This document shows positions 34,585 through 43,261 of a stretch of DNA of 64,000 bases, piece by piece (position 1 is the first letter of the stretch; each line of letters starts with the position of its first letter). Under the pieces are notes generated by a model. The model was given only the letters and a program-made list of their open reading frames with translations, made no database searches and had not been told where the DNA came from. Source of the DNA: DASQPR01 sp963836775 (GTDB lineage: Bacteria > Actinomycetota > Actinomycetes > Mycobacteriales > Micromonosporaceae); contig CAWIKR010000003.1 in NCBI GenBank assembly GCA_963836775.1, positions 434,001 to 498,000 on the forward strand, in the 5' to 3' direction. The position numbers and the translations under genes were made by a program.

Positions 34585-34992
34585 ATGGCTCCCACCATCG
34601 ACCGACTCAACCCGACCGGCCTGCACGAGCCGCCCGGCTATCACCACGTCACGGTGGTCTCCGGTGGGCGTACCGCTTATCTGGCCGGACAGTGCCCGAT
34701 CGACGCCGCCGGCGACCTAGTCGGTGAGGGCGACCTGGCCGCGCAGATCGGCCAGGTGGTCGCCAATTGCATGGCCGCGCTGGGTGCGGTCAGCGCCACC
34801 CCGGAGGCGGTCGTGCGGTCGGTCATCTATGTCGTCTCCGCCGATGCCGATGAGCTCGGCGCGGCCTGGTGGCGGCTTCGCGAGTCGGCGCTGGGCGCGG
34901 CCTTCAGCACCGCGTCGACGCTGCTCGGCGTGGCGCAGCTGGGATATCCCGGACAGCTTGTCGAAGTCGACCTCACCGCGGTGGTGGACTGA
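34585..34992 (+). CDS. RidA family (YjgF/UK114) protein
   Basis: A 135-residue trimeric-type enamine/imine deaminase family protein. It has GRTAYLAGQCPIDAAGDLVG in the first strands and the late segment ASTLLGVAQLGYPGQLVEVD, where the family's catalytic Arg of the I-archetype would be expected. Here the residue is not clearly Arg, so it may belong to a Rid subfamily without the classic activity. Probable leaderless gene (TAGCAT box). Confidence 0.8.
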   Translation: MAPTIDRLNPTGLHEPPGYHHVTVVSGGRTAYLAGQCPIDAAGDLVGEGDLAAQIGQVVANCMAALGAVSATPEAVVRSVIYVVSADADELGAAWWRLRESALGAAFSTASTLLGVAQLGYPGQLVEVDLTAVVD

Positions 34993-35032
34993 GCGAGGGC
35001 CATCACGGCGCGCTGGATATCGAGATCGGCCG

Positions 35033-35038
35033 TAGAGT
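35033..35038 (+). promoter_or_regulatory. -10 box of leaderless LigD-polymerase gene
   Basis: TAGAGT lies six bases before the ATG at 35045. No ribosome-binding sequence is present. Confidence 0.5.
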
Positions 35039-35044
35039 CGACCC

Positions 35045-36001
35045 ATGAGCAAGGCCGATGAGAGCCGTGCCGGAGTCGAGCTCACCAACCTCGACCAGGA
35101 GCTGTTCGACGGTGCCGAGGCGACCAAGCGAGAGCTGATCGACTACCTCGACGCCGTCAGCAAGCCGTTTGTCAGCGTGCTCAAGGACCGGCCGCTGTCG
35201 GTCATCCGGGTGCGGCCGGGACAGCCCGGTTTCATGCAGAAAAACCTGCCGAAGTACGCGCCGGAGTGGATCAAGTCAGTGTCGATGTGGGCCGAGGCGT
35301 CGCACCGCGATGTCTCCTACGCGCTCTGCAACGACCGCCGCACGCTGCTGTGGTTCGGCAACCAGAGGGCCGTGGAATACCACGTCACGCTCGTAAAGTC
35401 GGATCGCTGGGACAGCCAGACGCACCTCATCATGGACCTTGATCCACCACCCGGCGCACCGTTCGCCACCGCCGTGCACGCCGCGCATCTGGTCCGTGAG
35501 GTGCTCACCGATGTCGGCCTCGATGCCGCGGTCAAGACCAGCGGTGCCAAGGGCCTGCACATTTTCGTGCCGCTGAAACGCCCAAATGACATGGCCGATG
35601 TGGCGGCCGCGACGCGAGCCGTGGCGGCCCGCGCCGAGCGTCTCGATCCGGATGCCACTACCACCGCGTTCATCAAGGACGACCGGGGTGACCGGGTGTT
35701 CCTCGACTCGACGCGAGCCGGCGGCGCCACGGTGGTCGCCGCCTACAGCCCGCGGGCGCGGCCCGGAGTGCCGGTCTCATTTCCGGTCGCGTGGGACCAG
35801 CTCGACAAGGTGTCGCCGGGGGACTTCACGATCCGGTCCGCCACGCGGATGATCGCCGACGGTGATCCGTGGCGGGCGTTGATGCCGCCCGCTCAGGCAT
35901 TGCCCGACGATCTGGTCGCCGAGGGGCACGCCATCCCGATCGCGCGGGTCCAGGCAATGCACGAGGGCAAGCGCCGGGCCCGGGCCAAGCGGGACGCGTG
36001 A
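35045..36001 (+). CDS. Stand-alone LigD-type primase-polymerase
   Basis: A 318-residue archaeo-eukaryotic primase-type polymerase domain like that of LigD. Metal-binding DLDP is at 131-134, the nucleotide-binding SGAKGLHI at 166-173, and the third acidic residue in FLDSTR near 225. The ligase and phosphoesterase domains of full LigD are absent, and no Ku or ligase gene is near. Such stand-alone PolDoms fill gaps in end joining or excision repair in actinobacteria. Leaderless start likely. Confidence 0.9.
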   Translation: MSKADESRAGVELTNLDQELFDGAEATKRELIDYLDAVSKPFVSVLKDRPLSVIRVRPGQPGFMQKNLPKYAPEWIKSVSMWAEASHRDVSYALCNDRRTLLWFGNQRAVEYHVTLVKSDRWDSQTHLIMDLDPPPGAPFATAVHAAHLVREVLTDVGLDAAVKTSGAKGLHIFVPLKRPNDMADVAAATRAVAARAERLDPDATTTAFIKDDRGDRVFLDSTRAGGATVVAAYSPRARPGVPVSFPVAWDQLDKVSPGDFTIRSATRMIADGDPWRALMPPAQALPDDLVAEGHAIPIARVQAMHEGKRRARAKRDA

Positions 36002-36065
36002 ATTTTCGAGTATTGAGCCCACCCCACGCGAATCGCCGTACGGTTGATCAAGGAGGTAACGACGT

Positions 36066-36728
36066 ATGTCAACGACGCCAGCACCTGCGGGCCCAGGCGC
36101 CGAACCGCCGGCCGGCGGTGGCGGCGGGCTCGGCGGCATCGGCTCAGGCGGCATCGGCCCCGGTGGTATCGGCCCTGGTGGCATTGGGCGCGGGGGAAGC
36201 ACGCTTCCGCCCGGACCGTCCGGACCGGTGGCGCCACCATCGGCCGCTGCCGGCACCGAACCGGCAGCGTCCCGGCCGACCGTGACAATCGCGACCTACC
36301 AGAACTACGCCGAAGCGCAACGGCTCGTCGACTACCTCAGCGACAACCAGTTCCCGGTGCAGCACACCTCGATCGTCGGGACCGACCTGCGCCTGGTGGA
36401 AAACGTGCTGGGCCGGCTGACCACCGGACGCGCGGCGCTCGCCGGCATGGCCAGTGGCGCCTGGTTCGGTCTCTTCATCGGCTTGCTGCTGGGCATCTTC
36501 ACCAGTTCCAACTGGTTCGCCGTCATCATCACCACGCTGCTGATCGGCGCTGCCTGGGGTGCGATCTTCGGTGCCCTCGCGCATGCGGCAACCGGTGGCC
36601 GTCGCGACTTCACCTCACGAAGTCAGCTGCAGGCCAGCAGCTACGCGGTCAACGTCGACGCCGAGCACGCCGACCAGGCCCGACACATGGTCGTGCAGAT
36701 GAACTGGAAGGCGTCCGGAGCTTCGTAG
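36066..36728 (+). CDS. General stress protein 17M-like membrane protein
   Basis: A 220-residue protein. Residues 1-70 are disordered and Gly/Pro-rich with a GGIGPGGIGPGGIGRGG repeat. Residues 75-130 match the general stress protein 17M/YflT N-terminal domain (ATYQNYAEAQRLVDYLSDNQ, then IVGTDLRLVENVLGRLT). Two membrane helices (about 135-180) follow. ATG at 36066 has AAGGAGG nine bases upstream. Role inferred from the family only. Confidence 0.82.
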   Translation: MSTTPAPAGPGAEPPAGGGGGLGGIGSGGIGPGGIGPGGIGRGGSTLPPGPSGPVAPPSAAAGTEPAASRPTVTIATYQNYAEAQRLVDYLSDNQFPVQHTSIVGTDLRLVENVLGRLTTGRAALAGMASGAWFGLFIGLLLGIFTSSNWFAVIITTLLIGAAWGAIFGALAHAATGGRRDFTSRSQLQASSYAVNVDAEHADQARHMVVQMNWKASGAS

Positions 36729-36740
36729 CTGGTCTTGACG

Positions 36741-36782
36741 TGGGTTCAGCCGCACATGGGTTCAGCAGCACGTGGGTTCAGC
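36741..36782. repeat. Three 16-bp direct repeats
   Basis: TGGGTTCAGC occurs at 36741-36750, 36757-36766 and 36773-36782, an exact 16-bp period with the context CACRTGGGTTCAGC. It lies between the convergent stress-protein and CodA-like genes. Possibly binding sites or replication slippage. Confidence 0.7.
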
Positions 36783-36830
36783 GTCGTCGATGACGTCGCC
36801 GAGGCTTGCCACGACAGACAGTCTTGCCTT

Positions 36831-38000
36831 CTATGCGGCCCCCGCCACCACCTCACCGGACGCGATGACGAGCCGGTCCAGCGACCGGTCCATGACCGCC
36901 TCGGCAGGTGTGGCTCCGGCGATCAGCAACAGGTTCGCCGCGCAGCCGGGTTCGAGTCCGTAGCTCTTGAGACCGAGCACCTCGGCGCCACCGTAGGTGC
37001 CGATCCGCAGTGCCGACTCGATGTCCTCGTCCTGGCGGTAGCCGGCCAGGTAGGCCAGCAGCCACGCTTTCTCCAGCAGATCGCCGGTGCCGTAGGGGCT
37101 CCACAGGTCGCGGACGCCGTCGTGCCCGACGCCGACCCGGACGCCGGCGGCGGCCAGCTTCTTCAACGGCAGCGGTGGAGTGCCGCCGGGCGCCACCGTG
37201 GTGACCGCGATGCCGGCTCCGGCAAGCGCATCGACCATGGCGTTCTGACGGGCGTCGTCGACGGTCGACAGCGCGAAACAGTGCGCGATGGTGACCTTTC
37301 CGGTCAACCCGAGATCGTGCGTACGCTCCACGATCCGGTCCACCTGCCAGGCTCCGAGCGTGCCCCGGTCGTGCAGGTGGATGTCGAGCCCGACGCCCTT
37401 CTCGGCGGCGATGGCGAAGATGGCGTCCAGGTGCTTGATCGGATCCCCGTCGAAGCCCGCCGGGTCGATGCCGCCGACCAGGTGTGCGCCGGCATCGACA
37501 GCGGTGCCGAGGAGGTCGGCCGTGCCCGGCCGGATCAGCAAGCCGCTCTGCGGAAACGCGACGATCTCGACGTCGACGATGCCGGCCCGGTCCGCGGCCG
37601 CGGCGCGTACGCCGACGATCGAATCCAGCTCGGCCTCGGTGTCGACGTCAACATGGCTCCGCACGTGCAGGACGCCGCGTTCGATGTAGCGGTCCAGCAG
37701 CGCTCCGGCCCGGTCGGCGACCGGACCGAGGCTGCCCCGGACGGCGCGCTCGTTGTCCACCAGCGATGCCAGCGACGACCCGGCCGAGTAGGCCCGATAG
37801 GGCCGGCCCCAGGTGGTCTTGTCCAGGTGGGCGTGCGCGTCGACCAGCGCCGGCAGCGCCAGCCGGCCGCCACCGTCGATCTCCTGCATGCCACCGCCCG
37901 GTGAGCTCGACCCGGCCGGCGCGATGCGGCCGTCCCGGATCAGCAGGTCGGTGACGGGACCACCCCACGGGCGGACGTGGCGCAGCAGAAGATCAGTCAT
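36831..38000 (-). CDS. Cytosine-deaminase-like amidohydrolase (CodA family)
   Basis: A 389-residue metal-dependent amidohydrolase. Metal and active-site motifs are VDAHAHLDKT (first His pair), IHLHDRG, IAHCFAL and GHDGVRDLWSPYG, in the order seen in CodA and related aminohydrolases. It probably hydrolyses a cyclic amidine or pyrimidine-like substrate; cytosine is not certain. ATG at 38000 has TACGCT six bases upstream. It is divergent from the TPR gene. Confidence 0.88.
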   Translation of the reverse strand: MTDLLLRHVRPWGGPVTDLLIRDGRIAPAGSSSPGGGMQEIDGGGRLALPALVDAHAHLDKTTWGRPYRAYSAGSSLASLVDNERAVRGSLGPVADRAGALLDRYIERGVLHVRSHVDVDTEAELDSIVGVRAAAADRAGIVDVEIVAFPQSGLLIRPGTADLLGTAVDAGAHLVGGIDPAGFDGDPIKHLDAIFAIAAEKGVGLDIHLHDRGTLGAWQVDRIVERTHDLGLTGKVTIAHCFALSTVDDARQNAMVDALAGAGIAVTTVAPGGTPPLPLKKLAAAGVRVGVGHDGVRDLWSPYGTGDLLEKAWLLAYLAGYRQDEDIESALRIGTYGGAEVLGLKSYGLEPGCAANLLLIAGATPAEAVMDRSLDRLVIASGEVVAGAA

Positions 38001-38006
38001 ACCGGC

Positions 38007-38012
38007 AGCGTA
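38007..38012 (-). promoter_or_regulatory. -10 box of leaderless CodA-like gene
   Basis: On the minus strand TACGCT lies six bases before the ATG at 38000. No ribosome site is present. Confidence 0.45.
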
Positions 38013-38081
38013 AGGCGGCGGCCGTAGCCGATGGCGAGTTCCGCCGCGGCGGCGTGGCCAATGCCGCCGACATGGAGAACC

Positions 38082-38087
38082 TAGGCT
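38082..38087 (+). promoter_or_regulatory. -10 box of leaderless TPR gene
   Basis: TAGGCT lies six bases before the ATG at 38094. It forms a back-to-back pair with the CodA-like promoter 70 bases away. Confidence 0.5.
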
Positions 38088-38093
38088 GGTCGT

Positions 38094-38741
38094 ATGACGG
38101 GGACCGAGCAAGATCGGCTCAACGCGGCGGCGGACGCCTATCACGCGGCGACCTTCAACGGCGACGCCAGCGGGATCGAGGCCGCGGAGCGCGGGCTGGA
38201 CGCGCTGGATGCGCAGGTCGCTCTCGCCCGGGGCCGGTTGCGCCATCTGCGGGCGATGGCTGCCGGTGCCGACGATCCCGAGGAACTGGAGCTGTTCCAG
38301 CGCGCCGAGGCCGGGTTCCAGGCGCTCGGCGACACCGCGGGCGAGGCCGAGGCGGCCTTCTGGATCGGCTGCTATCACCAGGTGATCCGGCACGACGACG
38401 ACACCGCGATGCCGTCGCTGCAACGCTCCGCCGATCTCGCCCACCACGCGCACGCCGGTGTCATCCGGTCCTACGCTCTGCGGCACCTCGGCATCCACGC
38501 CCATCGCAAGGGCCGGCTCGACGACGCCCAGGCGATGCTCGAGGAGTCGACGTCGCTGCGTCGCGATGCCGGGTTCGATGCCGGCGTCGCGGCCAACCTG
38601 GTCGGTCTCGCCTATGTCGCGATCGAGGACGGACGCCCGTTCGACGCCGTCGACTTCCTCGACGAGGCCGACACGTTGAGCGCCGGATCCGGCGCCGATG
38701 CCGTCACGGCGCAGGCCGTCGAGGCTCGGACCCGGCTGTAG
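38094..38741 (+). CDS. TPR-repeat protein
   Basis: A 215-residue helical protein with TPR-like repeats between about residues 65 and 205 (ELELFQRAEAGFQALGDTAG; YALRHLGIHAHRKGRLDDAQ; FDAGVAANLVGLAYVAIEDG). No membrane segment or catalytic motif. Such proteins act as scaffolds; the partner is unknown. Likely leaderless. Confidence 0.75.
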   Translation: MTGTEQDRLNAAADAYHAATFNGDASGIEAAERGLDALDAQVALARGRLRHLRAMAAGADDPEELELFQRAEAGFQALGDTAGEAEAAFWIGCYHQVIRHDDDTAMPSLQRSADLAHHAHAGVIRSYALRHLGIHAHRKGRLDDAQAMLEESTSLRRDAGFDAGVAANLVGLAYVAIEDGRPFDAVDFLDEADTLSAGSGADAVTAQAVEARTRL

Positions 38742-38813
38742 CGGTCCGGCGCTGTCCGTGGTTGCATCGGTTCATGACCGAGGTAATGACTTGATCGAGT
38801 TCCTGGGAGCGCT

Positions 38814-40187
38814 GTGAGCGTGCTCGACGCGATCGCCGCCGCGATTCCCGGAGACCGGATCATCACCGATCCCGATGTGATGGTGGGGCTGAGCCGGGAC
38901 CAGGGCTTCGGCGCCGCCGCCGGAACACCACAAGCGGTGGTACGCGCCGAGTCCACCGACGATGTCGTCGCGGTCGTACGCGCCTGCATCGAGCATCGGG
39001 TGCCGATCGTGCCTCGGGGTGCCGGCACCGGGCTGTCCGGTGGCGCCAACGCGGTCGACGGCGGCATCGTGCTGAGCCTCGAGCGGATGAACCGGGTGCT
39101 GCGCGTCGACACCATGGAGCGCCTCGCCGTCGTACAAGCTGGCGTCGTCAATGACCATCTGCGAGCCGCAGCGGCCGAACATCGGCTGTGGTATCCGCCG
39201 GATCCGGCCAGCTCACCCTGGTCCACGATCGGCGGCAACGTGTCCACGAATGCCGGCGGCATCTGCTGCGTCAAGTACGGCGTCACCGCCGACTACGTGC
39301 TGGCTTTGGAGATGGTGACCGGCACCGGCGAGCTGGTGCGGCTCGGACGCTCGACCGCCAAGGGCGTCGCCGGCTACGACCTGACCCGGCTGGTGGTCGG
39401 CGCCGAGGGCACGCTCGGCGTGGTGACCGAGGTGACGGTACGCCTGCGGCCGCTGCCACCCGCGCCCCGAACCGTGGCCGGCTACTTCGACTCGGTGATC
39501 GACGCCGGCGTCGCGGTCCGCAACGTCGCCGAGGCGGGGCTGACCCCGTCGGCCCTCGAGCTGATCGACCGGCACTGTCTGACCGCCGTCGACAACTGGC
39601 GTCACATGGGCTTGTCCGTGGATGCCAACGTGATCCTGCTGGGCCGCATCGACGATCCCGCTCCGGCCGGTGACGAGCATGCCGCGCGGATGGTCGAGTG
39701 CTTCACCGCGGCCGGCGCGACCTGGGCCGCGCAATCCACCGACGAGGCCGAGGCGGATGCGATGTTCGCCGCCCGGCGGCTGGCCTACCCGGCCCTGGAG
39801 CGCCTGGGACCGGTGGTCACCGAAGACATCTGCGTGCCCAAGGGTCAGGTGCCGGAGATGCTGGCCCGGATCGAGGCGGCGGCGCAGCGGCACGGCATCA
39901 TCATCGCCAACATCGCCCACGCCGGCGACGGCAACCTGCATCCGCTGCTGGTCGCGCGGACCGGCGATGACGATGAGCGGCACCGCACCGAGCTGGCGTT
40001 CGAGGAAATCATCAGCGATGCCATCGCCCTCGGTGGCACGGTCACCGGGGAACATGGTGTCGGCCTGCTCAAGCGGCACGGTCTGGGCCAGGAGCTGTCA
40101 CCGGCGGTGATGGAGATGCACCGGGCGGTCAAGCGGGCGCTGGACCCATATCTGATCATGAATCCGGGCAAGATCTTCGACGTGTGA
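38814..40187 (+). CDS. FAD-binding oxidase, second GlcD-like protein
   Basis: A 457-residue FAD-linked 2-hydroxyacid dehydrogenase. FAD-binding segments are VPRGAGTGLSGGANAVDGG and STIGGNVSTNAGGICCVKYG; the cap carries ANIAHAGDGNLHP, GEHGVGLLKRHG and NPGKIFDV. It is similar in design to the protein at 21016-22398 but has no GlcF partner here, so it may pass electrons elsewhere or be a lactate/glycolate paralog. GTG at 38814 follows TGGGAG. Confidence 0.88.
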   Translation: MSVLDAIAAAIPGDRIITDPDVMVGLSRDQGFGAAAGTPQAVVRAESTDDVVAVVRACIEHRVPIVPRGAGTGLSGGANAVDGGIVLSLERMNRVLRVDTMERLAVVQAGVVNDHLRAAAAEHRLWYPPDPASSPWSTIGGNVSTNAGGICCVKYGVTADYVLALEMVTGTGELVRLGRSTAKGVAGYDLTRLVVGAEGTLGVVTEVTVRLRPLPPAPRTVAGYFDSVIDAGVAVRNVAEAGLTPSALELIDRHCLTAVDNWRHMGLSVDANVILLGRIDDPAPAGDEHAARMVECFTAAGATWAAQSTDEAEADAMFAARRLAYPALERLGPVVTEDICVPKGQVPEMLARIEAAAQRHGIIIANIAHAGDGNLHPLLVARTGDDDERHRTELAFEEIISDAIALGGTVTGEHGVGLLKRHGLGQELSPAVMEMHRAVKRALDPYLIMNPGKIFDV

Positions 40188-40274
40188 GGCGGCGCGGGCG
40201 GTCGTGCGCGGCGCGGGCATGTCAGCGGCCGGAGCGCCGTTGCTCATCCGCGCCGTCAAAGCGGGCACCGGCGC

Positions 40275-40280
40275 TAGGTT
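40275..40280 (+). promoter_or_regulatory. -10 box of leaderless nitronate monooxygenase gene
   Basis: TAGGTT lies six bases before the GTG at 40287. No ribosome-binding sequence is present. Confidence 0.5.
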
Positions 40281-40286
40281 GGAACG

Positions 40287-41300
40287 GTGACCTTGTTCGA
40301 CGTCGACAGCCCGATCATCGCGGCGCCGATGGCCGGCGGGCCGACCATCCCGGCGCTAGTGCTCGCTGCCGCGCGGGCCGGCGCCTTCGGCTTCCTGTCC
40401 GGCGGCTACAAGACCCCGGCGGCGCTGGAGTCGGAAATCGCCGAGGTGCGGGCCGCTTCGATCCCGTTCGGTGTGAACCTGTTCGCGCCCAGCCCGGTCG
40501 CGGTCGATCCGGCTGCATTCGACGACTATCGCGATGCTCTCCGGGAAGCCGCCACCCGCTTCGGTATAGACCTCGGTGGCGCGCCGCCGCGCGATGACGA
40601 CGACGAGTTCGCGGCCAAAGTCGCCCTGCTCCTCGAGGATCCGGTGCCGGTGGCCAGCTTCACCTTCGGCATCCCTCCGGTCGACACGATTCGCCGCCTT
40701 CAGCGGGCCGGGACGATCGTCGTGCAGACGGTCACGTCGGTGGCGGAGGCTCAGGCCGCGGTCGGCGCGGGCGTCGACATGCTCGCCGTGCAAGCCGCGG
40801 CGGCGGGTGGGCACTGGGGCACCCTGACGCCCGATCGGCCGCCGTCGCCACTCCCGCTGATCGACCTTCTTTCGGCGGTACGCGACGAGGCGTCACTGCC
40901 ACTCGTCGCCGCCGGTGGCATCGCCACCCCGGCGGATGTCGCCAGCGCGCTGCACGCCGGAGCCTCGGCCGTCATGGTCGGCACCGCGCTGCTGCGCGCG
41001 CCGGAGAGCGGCACGTCGGCGCCCTATCGCGCGGCCCTCTCCGGCGACCGGGACACCGTGGTGACCCGGGCATTCTCCGGCCGGCCGGCGCGCGGGCTGC
41101 GCAACACGTTCATCGACCGGTACGACGCCCTCGCTCCACTCGGCTACCCGGCCGTACATCATCTGACCAGCCCGCTTCGCAAGGCGTCGGCGGCGGCCGG
41201 CGATCCGGAGTGGATCAACCTCTGGGCCGGCACCGGATATCGCCACAGCACCGACGAGCCGGCGGCGACGATCCTCAGCGACCTGACGGCTCGGCTCTGA
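40287..41300 (+). CDS. Nitronate monooxygenase-like FMN enzyme
   Basis: A 337-residue TIM-barrel flavoenzyme of the NMO/2-nitropropane dioxygenase family. The N-terminus PIIAAPMAGGPTIPALVLAA, the active-site region VQAAAAGGHWGT with the conserved His, and the phosphate-binding VAAGGIATPADV and AVMVGTALL are family features. It oxidises alkyl nitronates such as propionate 3-nitronate in characterised members. It overlaps the LOG-like gene on the other strand by 26 bases at its 3' end. Confidence 0.88.
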   Translation: MTLFDVDSPIIAAPMAGGPTIPALVLAAARAGAFGFLSGGYKTPAALESEIAEVRAASIPFGVNLFAPSPVAVDPAAFDDYRDALREAATRFGIDLGGAPPRDDDDEFAAKVALLLEDPVPVASFTFGIPPVDTIRRLQRAGTIVVQTVTSVAEAQAAVGAGVDMLAVQAAAAGGHWGTLTPDRPPSPLPLIDLLSAVRDEASLPLVAAGGIATPADVASALHAGASAVMVGTALLRAPESGTSAPYRAALSGDRDTVVTRAFSGRPARGLRNTFIDRYDALAPLGYPAVHHLTSPLRKASAAAGDPEWINLWAGTGYRHSTDEPAATILSDLTARL

Positions 41301-41760
41301 GCGCGACGGCGACCGCCTCTTCCGGCGTCTGCACAAGGATCACTCCCGGCATCGGGTTCCCGGACTCGTCAACGACGGACCAGCCGCCGAGCTGGATCAC
41401 CGGGATCCCGCCGCGGCGCATCGCGAGTGCGACCTCGGACATGGTGCCCCAGGATCCGCCGACCACGATCACCGCGTCCGCGGACTTCACGATGATGCCG
41501 TTGCGGGCCTCGCCCATGCCGGTCACGACCACTGCCGACAGATACGGCGACGCAGTCGAGGCGTCGTCGTCCGGCCGGATGCCGATCACCAGGCCGTCGT
41601 TGGTGTGCGCGCCACGTGCCGCCGCTGCCATCACACCCGGACCGCCGCCGCAGATCAGGGTCGCGCCTTCGGCGGCGAGCAGTTCCCCGATCTCGTACGC
41701 GAGACGGGCTTCGCCGGGCGAACACGCGCTCGGCCCGCAGACGGCGACCTGAGTCGGCAT
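41275..41760 (-). CDS. LOG-family/TIGR00725-type nucleotide-binding protein
   Basis: A 161-residue Rossmann-like protein. It has LICGGGPGVMAAAARGA and VVGGSWGTMSEVALAM, equivalents of the GGGxxGLM and PGGxGTxxE motifs of LOG/lysine-decarboxylase-like phosphoribohydrolases. The Pro of the second motif is replaced, as in the TIGR00725 group. ATG at 41760 overlaps the preceding stop (TGATG); a GTG one codon upstream is also possible. Activity unproven. Confidence 0.8.
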   Translation of the reverse strand: MPTQVAVCGPSACSPGEARLAYEIGELLAAEGATLICGGGPGVMAAAARGAHTNDGLVIGIRPDDDASTASPYLSAVVVTGMGEARNGIIVKSADAVIVVGGSWGTMSEVALAMRRGGIPVIQLGGWSVVDESGNPMPGVILVQTPEEAVAVALRAEPSGR

Positions 41761-42905
41761 CACACGTCCCGGGCTGCCGCGCGGCTGCTGCCCGGCAGGT
41801 GCTTGGCGATGTGCCCGAGCGTCCGGGCCGGCAGCAGCCCATCGCCGAGGCCTAGCTCGACGATCGAGTCGAAGACCTGCTGGTCGGCGTCGGCGGCCCG
41901 GATCGTGGCATCGACAACCCGGGCGCTGCTGGTCAGCCGGGCAGCGAACTTGCTGTGCCGCAGATGCCGGCCGAGCCGGTGCTTCAACGCCGCGGCGTAG
42001 ATGCGAGCCGCTCCGCGCTCGGCCCGGGCGGCCGCGCCACCGGCCAGCGAACCGGAGAGGACCGCGTAGAAGATGCCCTCGCCGGTGAACGGATTCACCA
42101 ATGAATAGGCGTCACCGGCGAGCAACAGCCGGCCCCGGCCCGGGATCGGGCGATGCGTCGACAGCGGCAGGTGGTGGGCGCGCAGGCCGGTGGCGTCGGC
42201 CAGGTCCACTTCGGGCAGCAGTCCGGCCATCCGGTCCAGCAGATAGTCACGGGACAGCGTCTTGCCGCGAAGCACCTCGCCATAGCCGATGTTGGAGCGC
42301 CCGTCGCCGATCGGGAAGTTCCAGGCGTAGGCCGGCCACTGGGTGCCACCCGCGGTCACGATCTGCTGCACGCTGGCCGTCGTCGAAGGGGCGTAGCCGC
42401 GCATCGCCAGCGCCATCGCCTCCGGCGGATTGCCGGGCTCGCCCAGCGTCCGGCGGACCAGCGAATACGCGCCGTCGGCGCCGATCACCGTACGCGCCGC
42501 GATCGACCCGTCCAGCACCACCGAACCAGCGCGCTCGTCGATCGTGCGTACCGTGTGTTTGGCCAGCACAGCCCCGGCCGCCACCGCGGCATTGACCAGG
42601 CGTGCGTCGAAGACCTCGCGGGGGATCGTGTAGTCCGGCCGGTCCAGCTTGCGCAGCACCGAGGCACCACTGGGTCCGACCAGATGCAGCGCGGCCACCG
42701 GTGCGTAGCCGGCCTCGACGCCGTTGACCCCGAGGTCAGCGAGGATCTCCAGCGCGTGCGGGGCGATGCCGTCGCCGCAGGTCTTGTCCCGGGGAAACGC
42801 GGCTCGGTCCAGGAGCAGCACGCTCGCGCCGAGTTTTCGGGCAGCCAGGGCCGCACTTGATCCGGCTGGCCCGGCGCCCACGACAACCACGTCGTACTGA
42901 TCCAT
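41760..42905 (-). CDS. Geranylgeranyl-reductase-family FAD oxidoreductase
   Basis: A 381-residue flavoprotein. The dinucleotide-binding motif is VVVGAGPAGSSAALAARKLG. The family motif DKTCGDGIAPHAL, a second FAD contact GADGAYSLVRR and GDAYSLVNPFTGEGIFYAV are present. Relatives saturate isoprenoid chains of menaquinone (MenJ-like) or lipids. It is followed by and overlaps the LOG-like gene. Confidence 0.87.
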   Translation of the reverse strand: MDQYDVVVVGAGPAGSSAALAARKLGASVLLLDRAAFPRDKTCGDGIAPHALEILADLGVNGVEAGYAPVAALHLVGPSGASVLRKLDRPDYTIPREVFDARLVNAAVAAGAVLAKHTVRTIDERAGSVVLDGSIAARTVIGADGAYSLVRRTLGEPGNPPEAMALAMRGYAPSTTASVQQIVTAGGTQWPAYAWNFPIGDGRSNIGYGEVLRGKTLSRDYLLDRMAGLLPEVDLADATGLRAHHLPLSTHRPIPGRGRLLLAGDAYSLVNPFTGEGIFYAVLSGSLAGGAAARAERGAARIYAAALKHRLGRHLRHSKFAARLTSSARVVDATIRAADADQQVFDSIVELGLGDGLLPARTLGHIAKHLPGSSRAAARDV

Positions 42906-42952
42906 CTGCCCAGGATGTCAAGCCCGGTCCGGCGGCACCACCCGAACCCTCC

Positions 42953-43201
42953 CTACCGCCTGATGGAAAATGTCCCATCATCGATCGCCGTCACGAATGC
43001 GGCCACGCTGTCCGCCTGCTGGACCGCGTCGTCCCAGCCCACGCTGGTGACGTCGACCAGGGACACCGGAGAGTCCGGCCGGCGAGGATCGATCGCCAGC
43101 CGCTCCCGGCCGCCGTCGCCGCCGATGATCGCGATGCCAGGGTGAGCGTCGGCCAGATCCGGGCTCAGGCTGACCAGCCACAACGTCGTCACCTCGGTCA
43201 T
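42953..43201 (-). CDS. Short SUKH (SMI1/KNR4)-like protein, C-terminal half only
   Basis: An 82-residue protein. HPGIAIIGGDGGRERLAIDP then PVSLVDVTSVGWDDAVQQAD and FVTAIDDG match the second half of SUKH domains, which are immunity proteins against polymorphic toxins. The N-terminal half is missing and no toxin gene is near, so this may be a remnant or a minimal version. ATG at 43201 has TAGGCT nine bases upstream, so it may still be expressed. Confidence 0.5.
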   Translation of the reverse strand: MTEVTTLWLVSLSPDLADAHPGIAIIGGDGGRERLAIDPRRPDSPVSLVDVTSVGWDDAVQQADSVAAFVTAIDDGTFSIRR

Positions 43202-43210
43202 GGGCTGGTC

Positions 43211-43216
43211 AGCCTA
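43211..43216 (-). promoter_or_regulatory. -10 box of the SUKH-like gene
   Basis: On the minus strand TAGGCT lies nine bases before the ATG at 43201, a leaderless or two-base-leader arrangement. Confidence 0.4.
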
Positions 43217-43261
43217 GGCGCCCGATCCGCCGTGTGCCCGGCGATTTCCGGCCGTGAATCG

